Shown here: piece by piece, positions 26,472 to 34,182 of the stretch | Numbering within the stretch: the stretch's first letter is position 1 | How the letters are laid out: every line of letters starts with the position of its first letter | Source: Ruminococcus sp. | Lineage (GTDB): Bacteria > Bacillota > Clostridia > Oscillospirales > Acutalibacteraceae | Assembly: GCA_023665555.1 (NCBI GenBank) | Contig: JAMPDR010000008.1 | Location: 1 to 58,084 of the forward strand | Direction of reading: 5' to 3' | Length of the DNA: 58,084 nucleotides | Made by a program: the position numbers and the translations under genes | Notes under the pieces: generated by a model | What the model saw: the letters and a program-made list of their open reading frames with translations, nothing else | Databases searched by the model: none | Told to the model about the DNA's origin: nothing

Positions 26472-26518
26472 ATCATTCACATCCTTATATATTATGTTCA
26501 GAGATTTCCTATAGAAAG

Positions 26519-26664
26519 TCTGATTGATACAGTGTGTGCAGATTGCACTGCAGATTTTTCGTCGGAGTGCAAAAAACGCAAGCAATACTTTGTGTATTAG
26601 CGAGGGTTTTTAGATGCTTTGACGGAAAATATATGTGCAAGATGTGCGCACCGAATCAATCAGA
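26519..26664. repeat. Palindromic intergenic repeat, copy A (146 bp)
   Basis: Bounded by TCTGATTGATAC and its inverted form (GAATCAATCAGA) and internally quasi-palindromic, so the whole unit can fold into one long hairpin with a TTTGT apex between AATAC and GTATT. A second copy is at 45240-45389. The longest shared blocks are GCAATACTTTGTGTATTA (18 bp) and TGACGGAAAATATATG (16 bp). There is no open reading frame. It fills the rpoZ-priA gap, where Bacillus has coaBC. Probably a MITE- or BIME-like element; the family identity is unknown to me. Confidence 0.85.
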
Positions 26665-26669
26665 GTTTC

Positions 26670-26879
26670 TCATATATTTCTGATTTCTTCCGGCTCAATA
26701 ATGCCGAGTTTTCCGTCAAGAAACTCATTCAAGGCATATGAAACGGGTTTTTGTGTTCCGCACTTTTCCTTCAGCTGTTCATCTTCAGCAACAATTCTTG
26801 CTCTTTGTGCAACAGCAGTAACAAGAGAATATCGGCTTGTGTGATCTTTAAGTAACTCTCTGAGATCGGGATTAAACAT
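26670..26879 (-). CDS. rpoZ: RNA polymerase omega subunit
   Basis: 69 residues. The small subunit stabilises the beta-prime subunit of RNA polymerase. The typical N-terminal block (SRYSLVTAVAQRARIV, with Arg-Ala-Arg) and the Lys-Pro-Val-Ser-Tyr-Ala motif (KPVSYALNEF) are present. GAGG lies 9 nt before the ATG. It sits directly after gmk as in Bacillus. The normal next gene, coaBC, is missing and replaced by a repeat element. Confidence 0.93.
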   Translation of the reverse strand: MFNPDLRELLKDHTSRYSLVTAVAQRARIVAEDEQLKEKCGTQKPVSYALNEFLDGKLGIIEPEEIRNI

Positions 26880-26915
26880 TATTCATTACCTCACATATCA
26901 TATATTTTTGAATTT

Positions 26916-27470
26916 TTATTGATTTATTATTGCCATGACATTGTCAACTGCAACGTCAAGTTCATCATTTATAACGACAAAGTCATAATCACATGCTTTT
27001 TCTATTTCTTTTTCTGCAATCGACATACGTTTTTCGATGGCTTCTTCAGTTTCAGTTCCGCGTTTACATAAGCGTCTTCTGAGTTCCTCAATAGATGGCG
27101 GCATGATGAAAATCTGCTTTGCCTGAGGCATCAGCTTTCTAACCGAACTGCCTCCCTGAACCTCAATATTCAGAAAAACTATTTTACCCTCAGCAAGCAG
27201 TCTTTCAATCGGTTCAGCAGGTGTACCATAATAGTTTGAACCATATTTTGCATATTCAAGCATTCGACCGCGTTTAATATTATCTTCAAACTGTTCAGTG
27301 CTGACAAAGTAATAATGGACTCCGTCAACTTCACCCTCACGCATTTCACGGGTTGTCATTGAAATTGAAAGAAATGCATCGTCACCCATTTTTTCAAGCA
27401 GCTTAGCGATAATAGTATCTTTACCGCAGCCTGACGGACCTGAAATCACAATAAGCTGTCCTTTATCCAT
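26916..27470 (-). CDS. gmk: Guanylate kinase
   Basis: 184 residues. It phosphorylates GMP to GDP, and is essential for GTP, dGTP and (p)ppGpp pools. The P-loop is [12 protein letters not shown], and GMP-binding residues lie in [19 protein letters not shown] and the YGSNYYGTP segment. The ATG at 27470 starts MDKGQLIV; the longer frame has an unrelated N-terminus. The start overlaps the remA stop by 8 nt, so they are coupled. Confidence 0.96.
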   Translation of the reverse strand: MDKGQLIVISGPSGCGKDTIIAKLLEKMGDDAFLSISMTTREMREGEVDGVHYYFVSTEQFEDNIKRGRMLEYAKYGSNYYGTPAEPIERLLAEGKIVFLNIEVQGGSSVRKLMPQAKQIFIMPPSIEELRRRLCKRGTETEEAIEKRMSIAEKEIEKACDYDFVVINDELDVAVDNVMAIINQ

Positions 27471-27738
27471 TTTCCTCGTCCTCCAAATACAAGATACTGT
27501 CATCGTCACTGTTAAGACGGTGAGCAACTGTTTCAGCTTGTAAATAGGAGAGAATAACATGGTCACTGTCCATCATGATAACAGCCCTTGTGCGTCTGCC
27601 CTGAGTGGCATCAATTAACGTTCCCCGCTCTTTACATTCCTGAATAATTCGCTTTATCGGTGCGGAATCGGGACTTACAATTGCAATAAGTCTTGAGGCA
27701 TTGATCATATTGCCGAATCCTATATTTACTAACTTCAT
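27463..27738 (-). CDS. remA: RemA/DUF370 family regulator
   Basis: A 91-residue DUF370 protein. Bacillus RemA is a DNA-binding activator of matrix and osmoprotection genes; in clostridia the gene is invariably found between yicC and gmk, as here. The conserved start [21 protein letters not shown] and the core [12 protein letters not shown] are visible. A GGAGG lies 6 nt upstream. The acidic C-terminal tail ([14 protein letters not shown]) is longer than in Bacillus and overlaps gmk by 8 nt. Confidence 0.9.
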   Translation of the reverse strand: MKLVNIGFGNMINASRLIAIVSPDSAPIKRIIQECKERGTLIDATQGRRTRAVIMMDSDHVILSYLQAETVAHRLNSDDDSILYLEDEENG

Positions 27739-27753
27739 CTGAACCTCCGCTGC

Positions 27754-28632
27754 TTATTCGATGTTCTGAATCTGCTCTCTGATTTTCTCAATCTCGGATT
27801 TAATGTTGATAACACGTTTTGCAATGTCAACATCCTGAGCCTTTGAGCCGATTGTGTTTGCTTCACGGTTAAATTCCTGGATGAGGAAGTCAAGCTTTCT
27901 GCCGATTGCTTCGTTGCTTTCCATGAGTTCATGAAGCTGAGCAATATGACTGCGAAGTCTGACGGTTTCTTCAGCCACGGCAATTTTATCAGCATATATA
28001 GCCGCCTCGGTAAGAAGTCTCTGTTCATCAACATGAACATCTTCAAGAACGGTTCTCATTCTTTCAAGCAGCTTTGCGTTATATTCTTCAACTGTTTGAG
28101 GAGAACGGATTTCAATGAATTCAACATCACCAAGAATTGTGTCACAGCGCGAAAGAACATCATCTTTAAGCTTAACACCTTCTTTTTCACGCATAGCAAT
28201 GAAGGCAGCCAGAGCCTCATCGGTAACATTCTTGACACAGTTCCAAATTTTTTCTTCATCTGCTTCCGCTTTATGTATTGAAAAAATATCACTGTATCTT
28301 GCAATTGAAGTTACCGTTACGTCATTTGGTATACCGTATCTTTCACCGATTTCAGTAAGAGCATCAAGATACCCCTTTGCAAGAGTATGATTAACATTAA
28401 CGGTGCAATCCTCAGCCTCAAGTGATTCTATGTAAACATAACATTCAATCTTACCTCTTGAAACAGCGGATTTGATGTGAGTTTTCAGCTTTTCTTCAAG
28501 GAATCCGTATATGCGCGGCACTCTTGCAGAAAACTCATAATACCTATGATTTACGCTCTTAATTTCAACGGAAATACTCATGCCCTCAATTGTCTGCTGG
28601 GCTCGTCCGTATCCGGTCATGCTTTTAATCAT
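27754..28632 (-). CDS. yicC: YicC/YloC family endoribonuclease
   Basis: 292 residues from the ATG chosen because AAGG lies 8 nt upstream; a GTG three codons earlier overlaps that site. The family was long of unknown function. E. coli YicC and Bacillus YloC are endoribonucleases linked to RNA decay. The invariant N-terminus MIKSMTGYGRA and the C-terminal DFLIQEFNREANTIGSKAQD block are present. It is the first gene after a near-perfect promoter and a 5' stem-loop, and starts the long operon that runs to spoVM. Confidence 0.93.
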   Translation of the reverse strand: MIKSMTGYGRAQQTIEGMSISVEIKSVNHRYYEFSARVPRIYGFLEEKLKTHIKSAVSRGKIECYVYIESLEAEDCTVNVNHTLAKGYLDALTEIGERYGIPNDVTVTSIARYSDIFSIHKAEADEEKIWNCVKNVTDEALAAFIAMREKEGVKLKDDVLSRCDTILGDVEFIEIRSPQTVEEYNAKLLERMRTVLEDVHVDEQRLLTEAAIYADKIAVAEETVRLRSHIAQLHELMESNEAIGRKLDFLIQEFNREANTIGSKAQDVDIAKRVINIKSEIEKIREQIQNIE

Positions 28633-28669
28633 TAGATTCACCTTCTGTGATTTGTTTAAAGTCCATGCT

Positions 28670-28703
28670 TACGGAAACCCCGAATTTAATCGAAGTTTCC
28701 GTA
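28670..28703 (-). other. 5' stem-loop at the start of the yicC operon transcript
   Basis: A 9-bp stem (TACGGAAAC with GTTTCCGTA) lies at or within a few nt of the predicted transcription start. A hairpin at the extreme 5' end commonly protects mRNA from 5'-dependent decay, which would suit a 13-kb transcript. No ligand class is recognised. Confidence 0.6.
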
Positions 28704-28708
28704 GTTTA

Positions 28709-28737
28709 ATTATATAACATTTTATTGCATTTGTCAA
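28709..28737 (-). promoter_or_regulatory. Consensus sigma-A promoter of the yicC-to-spoVM operon
   Basis: A perfect TTGACA (28732-28737 on the minus strand), 17-nt spacer, and perfect TATAAT (28709-28714). It lies about 77 nt ahead of the yicC start. Confidence 0.93.
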
Positions 28738-28851
28738 ACATTGGGAAAAGTTAGAAATATTGACTAGCGTTATATCTTTTTATAGTAAAATATCTTGTCG
28801 GGCTCTTCTAATTAATTCAATGTATAAATATTAGATTAATCAGAGATTTCC

Positions 28852-29631
28852 CTACTTCTTTTCCCGTACCATGCCTGCGGCAAGCATGAGTTTTCTCACT
28901 TCGTCATCGGTAAGATTTCTCCAATCGCCCTGCTTGAGCATACCGAGTTTGACAGAGCCGATTGCAGTGCGCTTAAGTCTTGCAACTTCAAGTCCGATTT
29001 CTTCACACATTTTTCTTATCTGGCGGTTCCTGCCCTCATAAAGAATCACCTCAAGAACAACCCTGTTTTCCTCCTTGGTTACAACACGAACCTCAGCAGG
29101 TGCGGTTTTGCGGTCATCAATAATGATTCCCTGAGTCAAAGCTGTAAGCTGTTCTTCGGTAACAGCAGGTCTGACTGTTACACGATAGGTTTTGGGAACA
29201 TGCTTTCTCGGATGTGTCATTGCGTTTGCAAATTCACCGTCATTTGTGAAAAGGAGCATACCCTCAGAATCACGGTCAAGTCTGCCCACCGGATAAACTC
29301 TGCCCGGTACATCGCTGATAAGTTCAACGACACACTTTCTATCAAGCTCATCACTCATGGTTGTGATGAATCCTCTCGGCTTGTGCAACATGATATAAGT
29401 TTTATCTTTTTGTTTGATAACCTTTTTGCCGTTAACAAGCACAGTGTCTTTTTTTGGATTAACTTTATCTCCGATTGAAGCAACAGAGCCGTTTACTTTG
29501 ACTCTGCCCTGTTCAATCAATTCTTCACTTTTTCTTCTTGATGCTACTCCGCACTCAGAAAGAAATTTCTGTAATCTGATTTTTCCGTCTGTCATTTTCA
29601 GTTTTTCAATGCGGTATGCGACTTTGAGCAC
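28852..29631 (-). CDS. rluB: rRNA pseudouridine synthase, RluB/RsuA family
   Basis: 259 residues. An N-terminal S4 RNA-binding domain (RLQKFLSECGVASRRKSEELI) is followed by the catalytic domain with the invariant Asp in GRLDRDSEGMLLFTNDG. In this neighbourhood (with scpAB and ytfJ) the family member is usually RluB (23S U2605). I took the GTG at 29631 because GAGG lies 7 nt before it; the ATG 12 codons in (29595, MTDGKIRLQ) has no ribosome site but is the more usual N-terminus, so the start is uncertain. A repeat-end fragment lies against the stop codon. Confidence 0.9.
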   Translation of the reverse strand: MLKVAYRIEKLKMTDGKIRLQKFLSECGVASRRKSEELIEQGRVKVNGSVASIGDKVNPKKDTVLVNGKKVIKQKDKTYIMLHKPRGFITTMSDELDRKCVVELISDVPGRVYPVGRLDRDSEGMLLFTNDGEFANAMTHPRKHVPKTYRVTVRPAVTEEQLTALTQGIIIDDRKTAPAEVRVVTKEENRVVLEVILYEGRNRQIRKMCEEIGLEVARLKRTAIGSVKLGMLKQGDWRNLTDDEVRKLMLAAGMVREKK

Positions 29632-29670
29632 AGTAAAACCTCAAGCGCATACGCCGCAAAACTCCTTTCA

Positions 29671-30813
29671 TTAAACTCTATGTAATATATCATTTATTTT
29701 CATCTTAATTTTATCTATAAAACTTATTTTTTCAACATAAGTCGGCTCGACGCACTGCGCATCTTCTGCGGCGATTATATCATCCGTAGCAATCAGTTTA
29801 CCGCCGCAATATATATTGACAAAACCGAGTTTATCGCCAGCTTCAATCGGAGCATAAACGAACTTAGGAAGATACACCTGCTGTGTGATTTTACCCTGAT
29901 TCGCATTATAAGCATAGCGATAAGGATACTGTGCCGCGGTGATTTTTATTTCGGACGCCGTTGAACCTTGGACAGTAATTGTTTCGGGCATTCTTAAATA
30001 AATATCTTCCATTTGAACCGATGAGAAAGCCGCGTTGAACATCTTTTTGTGGTCGTTCCAGTCATCACCTGCACTGAGCGTAACCGCAATATATGTTGTA
30101 CCGTCACGCTCTGCCGCCGAAACGAGGCATCGCCCGCTCTTTTTGGTGAACCCGGTTTTGATTCCGATCGTTCCGTCATATGCACTTAAAAGTCTGTTGT
30201 GGTTCGAAAAAGTCACGCAAATGTCAGGCTCAATAAAATCTATCCGTTTACTTTTGGTCGAGCATATTTCCCTAAGAAACGGATTTTTCATGGCATATGC
30301 ACCAAGAATTGCCATATCTCGTGCAGTTGTGTAATGATTCTCATCATCCAAGCCTGACGGTGTGACAAAGTTTGAACCGGTCATACCGATTTCTTTCGCC
30401 TTTGCATTCATTAAACCTGCAAAATTACTCATACTGCCCGCAAGAAAAATTGCAGTTGCATTGGCGGCATCATTGCCCGATTCAAGCATCATACCGTATA
30501 CAAGGTCGTAAAGTTTCAGTTTATATCCGGCCTTAAGTCCAATAGAAGTACCCTCTGCTCCTGTCATTTCGGCAGTAACGTTGACAGTATCATACATTCT
30601 GCCTGATTCAGCCGCAAGAACAGCTGTCATAATTTTTGTTGTGCTTGCCATAGAACGTCTGGTATCTGCATCCTTTTCAAAAAGCACCTCGCCTGTTTCG
30701 CCGTTGATGATTATCGCGCTTTTTGCGCTTAAATCAGGTACATTGACAGCACCCACAGTAAACACTGTGAGTATCATGATAAAGATTATTGAAACAATTT
30801 TTTTAATTAACAA
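29671..30813 (-). CDS. Serine-type D-Ala-D-Ala carboxypeptidase (PBP5/DacF-like), copy 1
   Basis: About 380 residues: a signal peptide (hydrophobic run VSIIFIMILTVFTVGA), then the S11 peptidase domain with STTK (SxxK), SGND (SxN) and KTGFT (KTG), and a C-terminal beta domain ending in an amphipathic segment. It trims the fifth D-Ala of peptidoglycan stems. No ATG is available; a TTG at 30813, 5 nt after AGGTGG, fits better than the GTG at 30822, which lacks a ribosome site. Both the ribosome site and the start lie inside an 11-bp hairpin (30816-30851). It follows ytfJ in a run with scpAB. A second copy is at 51.8-53.0 kb. Confidence 0.92.
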   Translation of the reverse strand: MLIKKIVSIIFIMILTVFTVGAVNVPDLSAKSAIIINGETGEVLFEKDADTRRSMASTTKIMTAVLAAESGRMYDTVNVTAEMTGAEGTSIGLKAGYKLKLYDLVYGMMLESGNDAANATAIFLAGSMSNFAGLMNAKAKEIGMTGSNFVTPSGLDDENHYTTARDMAILGAYAMKNPFLREICSTKSKRIDFIEPDICVTFSNHNRLLSAYDGTIGIKTGFTKKSGRCLVSAAERDGTTYIAVTLSAGDDWNDHKKMFNAAFSSVQMEDIYLRMPETITVQGSTASEIKITAAQYPYRYAYNANQGKITQQVYLPKFVYAPIEAGDKLGFVNIYCGGKLIATDDIIAAEDAQCVEPTYVEKISFIDKIKMKINDILHRV

Positions 30814-30815
30814 AG

Positions 30816-30851
30816 CAACCACCTGCCATTTTTATGATATGCAGGCGGTTG
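30816..30851 (-). promoter_or_regulatory. Hairpin sequestering the ribosome site of the first carboxypeptidase gene
   Basis: On the minus strand CAACCGCCTGC pairs with GCAGGTGGTTG (11 bp, one G-U) around a 14-nt loop. The AGGTGG ribosome site lies inside the 3' arm, so translation should depend on opening this hairpin. The loop also contains an ATG that opens an 8-codon mini-frame overlapping the start. Confidence 0.6.
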
Positions 30852-30904
30852 GCGTAAAATTATTAAATTTGAAACAGAAATTCTGATTAATTCCGTTCTT
30901 TCTA

Positions 30905-31318
30905 TTATTCCTGTGTTTCCGCATCAATAGCAGCTTCAACCGCTGCGTCCTTTTTTGTCTTTTTAACAAGACCTGTTACCTTGTCAAACATTTCCGGCAC
31001 AAGGTTAACAACTCTCTCAGCCGCATTGTCATAAGCAGTGATGTGCTTAAGAGTTACTTCGCCGTCATTGATTACAAGGAAAGCAACAGGAGTGATTGTA
31101 ACACCTGCTCCTCCTCCGCCGCCGAAAAGTTCTTTGCTGTTCTTTGACGGGAAATCTGCTCCGCCTGATGCAAAGCCGTATGTAACCTTTGAAACGGGGA
31201 TAATTGTGATTCCGCCCTCGGCATAAATTGCCTCACCGATGATTGTGCTTGTATCAACAAGATCACGGATTTTTTCGATTGTTGAGCTTAAGATTGCTCC
31301 TGCTGATTTTTCTGACAT
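30905..31318 (-). CDS. ytfJ: YtfJ/GerW family sporulation protein
   Basis: 137 residues of the GerW family. In Bacillus the spore protein is needed for proper germination response. The typical segments EAIYAEGGITIIPVSKVTYGF and FGGGGGAGVTITPVAFLV are visible (each under a conserved block). A basic/acidic C-terminal tail follows. The upstream gene is DUF2953 (YtfI), the same pair as in Bacillus; the stop and start share one base. This supports an endospore-forming host. Confidence 0.92.
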   Translation of the reverse strand: MSEKSAGAILSSTIEKIRDLVDTSTIIGEAIYAEGGITIIPVSKVTYGFASGGADFPSKNSKELFGGGGGAGVTITPVAFLVINDGEVTLKHITAYDNAAERVVNLVPEMFDKVTGLVKKTKKDAAVEAAIDAETQE

Positions 31319-32052
31319 TATTTTTCGTCCTTTCCTGAGTCAATATTTTGAGTCTGCTCTGCTTTAGGAGCAGGTGATGGTTGTTTATTCTTTTTTGCAC
31401 CGCTTAAGAATTTGAGCAAAACCTTGAAAACAAGTCTTACCGCCATCGCAAGTGTTGCATTAATTATCTTTCTGATTATCAGATGAAATTCCAGATTGAA
31501 TTCGCCTTCTGAATGGTTAGCAAGAAAATCAGGCTCAACCACAGCATCATATCTTTTGACAACATTGTTTGAGCAAAGGAATCCGACAAACGGATATACC
31601 TTTTCACACGTTTTACCGTATTTTATTGCTGTTGATGCGGCATCTCCTGTACCGACAGTTATGTATATCTCAATTTCATCGAAAACAATGCTTTTCAGCA
31701 GCTTACCGCCGTATAGTCCGAGAACATGTCCGAGATTGCCTAATACTTCCATCATGCCGTCATAGCCGTTGGCTTTAACCATTTGCATAATAGGATTCGG
31801 TTTTTTCTCTTTTGTTTCTTCTTCTTTCTTTTCTTCGGTCGGCTTATCTTCTTTTGGTTTCTTTTCCTTTTTGGGCTTTTTAGGCTTATTCGGGTCAACA
31901 GGCAAAATGTTGAACTTTATAAATAAATACCGCACTGTCATGTATATCTTATCGGTATAAGCGAAAGACACGTGAACGGGAACAGACAGTATTAAAACAA
32001 TAAGCGCAATTATGCATGCAAGCACCAACAGGAAAATTTCAAATCCGCTCAC
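31318..32052 (-). CDS. DUF2953 domain membrane protein (YtfI-like)
   Basis: 244 residues. An N-terminal membrane helix (about 4-28) is followed by a highly charged Lys/Glu/Pro linker (about 58-88) and the DUF2953 domain, with a hydrophobic patch near 205-225. Function is unknown; in Bacillus the equivalent gene is adjacent to ytfJ and both are sporulation associated. A GTG start is used: GAGGGG lies 7 nt before it and no in-frame ATG exists at the right place. Confidence 0.85.
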   Translation of the reverse strand: MSGFEIFLLVLACIIALIVLILSVPVHVSFAYTDKIYMTVRYLFIKFNILPVDPNKPKKPKKEKKPKEDKPTEEKKEEETKEKKPNPIMQMVKANGYDGMMEVLGNLGHVLGLYGGKLLKSIVFDEIEIYITVGTGDAASTAIKYGKTCEKVYPFVGFLCSNNVVKRYDAVVEPDFLANHSEGEFNLEFHLIIRKIINATLAMAVRLVFKVLLKFLSGAKKNKQPSPAPKAEQTQNIDSGKDEK

Positions 32053-32145
32053 TTCTCCACCCCTCTTTATAAATCTAGATAAACGATGATTAAATTCGGT
32101 GCTACGATTTATTCAGCGGTTACCTTATATATGTTAACCCAAAAA

Positions 32146-32745
32146 TCAATTTTCGTCAACACTTTGTGACAAATCAGCTTCCTGTTTATCGGAATTTTCT
32201 TCGCTTTTTTCCGTAATCACTTCATTTTGCACGCTTTTATCAGGCAAGGACGGCAATTCATCAAGCGACGATACACAAAAACATCTTAAAAAGTTTGCTG
32301 TTGTTCCATAGATAAGCGGTCTGCCCGGAAGATCGAGTCTACCTTTTTCTTCAATCAGCTGCTTTTGACAAAGTGACGAAATAACACCCGAACAGTCAAC
32401 ACCTCTGACTTGCTCAATAAAAGCTTTAGTAACAGGCTGATTATAAGCGATGACAGCCAAAACTTCAAACGCAGCCTGCGAAAGCGGAGTGTTACGCTTA
32501 ACTTCAAGTACCATGCGTATCTCATCAGCATATTGCTTTGCGGAACAAAGCTGATATTTATTTTCGAGTTTCAGCAAACGAAGTCCGCTGTCACGTTCTT
32601 CGTAATCTGTCTGAAGCTTCTTGAGAACCTCTTCAAGTGTCAGTTCATCAATTTCAAGTGCAGATGCGAGTCTTTCAAGTTCAATCGGCTCTGCAACCGC
32701 AAATAATACAGCTTCAAGCATACTCTGCATTTTTTTCAAATTCAT
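32146..32745 (-). CDS. scpB: Segregation and condensation protein B
   Basis: 199 residues. ScpB is the winged-helix kleisin-partner of the SMC complex that compacts and separates replicated chromosomes. Two winged-helix domains are visible (about 1-85, 90-160), with the conserved NTPLSQAAFEVLAVIAY and GRPLIYGTT. The C-terminal 35 residues are acidic and variable. It overlaps the scpA stop by 4 nt, so ScpA and ScpB are coupled. smc is not in this window. Confidence 0.94.
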   Translation of the reverse strand: MNLKKMQSMLEAVLFAVAEPIELERLASALEIDELTLEEVLKKLQTDYEERDSGLRLLKLENKYQLCSAKQYADEIRMVLEVKRNTPLSQAAFEVLAVIAYNQPVTKAFIEQVRGVDCSGVISSLCQKQLIEEKGRLDLPGRPLIYGTTANFLRCFCVSSLDELPSLPDKSVQNEVITEKSEENSDKQEADLSQSVDEN

Positions 32746-33461
32746 TCTTTCTGCTTCCTCCGTTTATCCAAAGACACAACAGAATTTTCTCCGTCCCCGT
32801 CAACAGTAATTTTATTAGCCTTAACAAGTTCTAACAGAGCAAGAAATGTTGCAACCATTTCAGAGCGCGAGCCTGACTTTTCAAAAAAATCACCGAAACG
32901 CGTTTTCGCCTTCTTCAATAATCTGCGATATATAAACACAATTCTTGAATTGACCGAAACAATTTTGTGTGCTACTATCCCGCCAAAAGCCTCAAACGGC
33001 GGCGGAAGTTTGTTTTTGCCCCTGCCTACAGCGGCAAGGTAGAATCTTAGCAAATCCTGTGGTTCATGAAGACGCTCATATTTCATATTAACAGGCAGTT
33101 CGAGCGGTTTTCTTTCAAAATAATCGAAGCCGTTAGCTTGTTCTGAAAGTTTTTGCGCCATCAGCTTACAGTCACGATATTCTATAAGTTCACCGGCAAG
33201 CTCTTTCTTCAGCTGCTCTGCTTCTTCATGCACAGGCAGAAGTGATACTGTTTTTATGTAGATAAGCCTTGCAGCCATTTCAACAAACTCGCTTGCAATT
33301 TCCATATCTGATTCTTCCATCCGGTGAACATAGTCGATATACTGTTCAACCAAATCAAAAATCGGAATATCATTGATGTTGAGTTTATGCTTGCTTATCA
33401 AATGTAAAAGAAGGTCGAGCGGCCCTTCAAATACATCAATTTTATACTGAATTTTTTCCAT
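32742..33461 (-). CDS. scpA: Segregation and condensation protein A (kleisin)
   Basis: 239 residues. The kleisin subunit bridges SMC heads. The conserved N-terminus (FEGPLDLLLHLISKHKLNI) binds the SMC neck, the middle is charged, and the C-terminal winged helix (about 165-230: FLALLELVKANKI) binds the SMC cap. GGTGGG lies upstream of the ATG. The upstream gene is the site-2-type protease, with 13 nt between them. Confidence 0.95.
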   Translation of the reverse strand: MEKIQYKIDVFEGPLDLLLHLISKHKLNINDIPIFDLVEQYIDYVHRMEESDMEIASEFVEMAARLIYIKTVSLLPVHEEAEQLKKELAGELIEYRDCKLMAQKLSEQANGFDYFERKPLELPVNMKYERLHEPQDLLRFYLAAVGRGKNKLPPPFEAFGGIVAHKIVSVNSRIVFIYRRLLKKAKTRFGDFFEKSGSRSEMVATFLALLELVKANKITVDGDGENSVVSLDKRRKQKE

Positions 33462-33474
33462 ATCAGACCCACCG

Positions 33475-34152
33475 TTAAATCGCTAATCCGAAAATTGCCG
33501 CACCTGCTTTAAGGAACAGGTTTGAAATGAAACCGGAAGCAATTGCCATCGGAGTATTGAACACACCAAGCAGAACAAGAAGCAAAACTGCATAAACCAA
33601 ATATCTCTCATATTGTGCAATTTTATAATAAGTTCTGTCAGGTATAACCAGCCTGAGTATTCTTGAACCGTCAAGAGGCGGCACAGGAATAAGGTTGAAA
33701 ACTGCAAGGGAAATATTTATCTGTGCACAATAGCTGAAGAAATATGCGATTGCATAGGAAAATGAACCGTCCTGAACATACATAAATTTAATGCATCCGC
33801 AAAAGCACATCATGAAAATGAAAGCCATGATCAAGTTGGAAACAGGACCGGCAAGAGCAGTCAGCGCCATTCCGCCTTTTTGATTCTTAAAGTTCCTCGG
33901 ATTTACCGGAACAGGCTTTGCATATCCGAAGCCTGCAATCAAAATCAAAAGTGCTCCGAAAGGATCAATATGTGCAATAGGATTCAACGTCAATCTGCCC
34001 GACAGACGTGCGGTTTTGTCGCCCAATCTATCTGCAACAAAAGCATGCGCATATTCATGAATCGGCAAAACGCAGAACATAACAAATAACCTTGCACAGA
34101 AATTAACGAGCAAGTCAATTGTGAATCCGTTTCTGAATAAGTCAAAAATCAT
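33475..34152 (-). CDS. Site-2 protease family intramembrane metalloprotease (M50)
   Basis: 225 residues, polytopic. The zinc motif HEYAH is at residues 32-36 within a membrane helix, and the distal ligand Asp lies in NLIPVPPLDGSRIL. The protein has no PDZ domain, so it belongs to the short YwhC-like group, whose substrates are unknown. It precedes scpA, a very common arrangement in Firmicutes. Confidence 0.92.
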   Translation of the reverse strand: MIFDLFRNGFTIDLLVNFCARLFVMFCVLPIHEYAHAFVADRLGDKTARLSGRLTLNPIAHIDPFGALLILIAGFGYAKPVPVNPRNFKNQKGGMALTALAGPVSNLIMAFIFMMCFCGCIKFMYVQDGSFSYAIAYFFSYCAQINISLAVFNLIPVPPLDGSRILRLVIPDRTYYKIAQYERYLVYAVLLLVLLGVFNTPMAIASGFISNLFLKAGAAIFGLAI

Positions 34153-34182
34153 AAGTTTATTCCCTTTCGAGTTAAATCATTT

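Noticed and set aside
26472-26585. N-terminal extension of PriA (38 residues)
   Set aside because: The extra residues have no family counterpart and overlap the repeat; the inner ATG matches the family start.
28631-28737. Riboswitch ahead of yicC
   Set aside because: Only a 9-bp stem-loop at the 5' end is seen; no known aptamer core.
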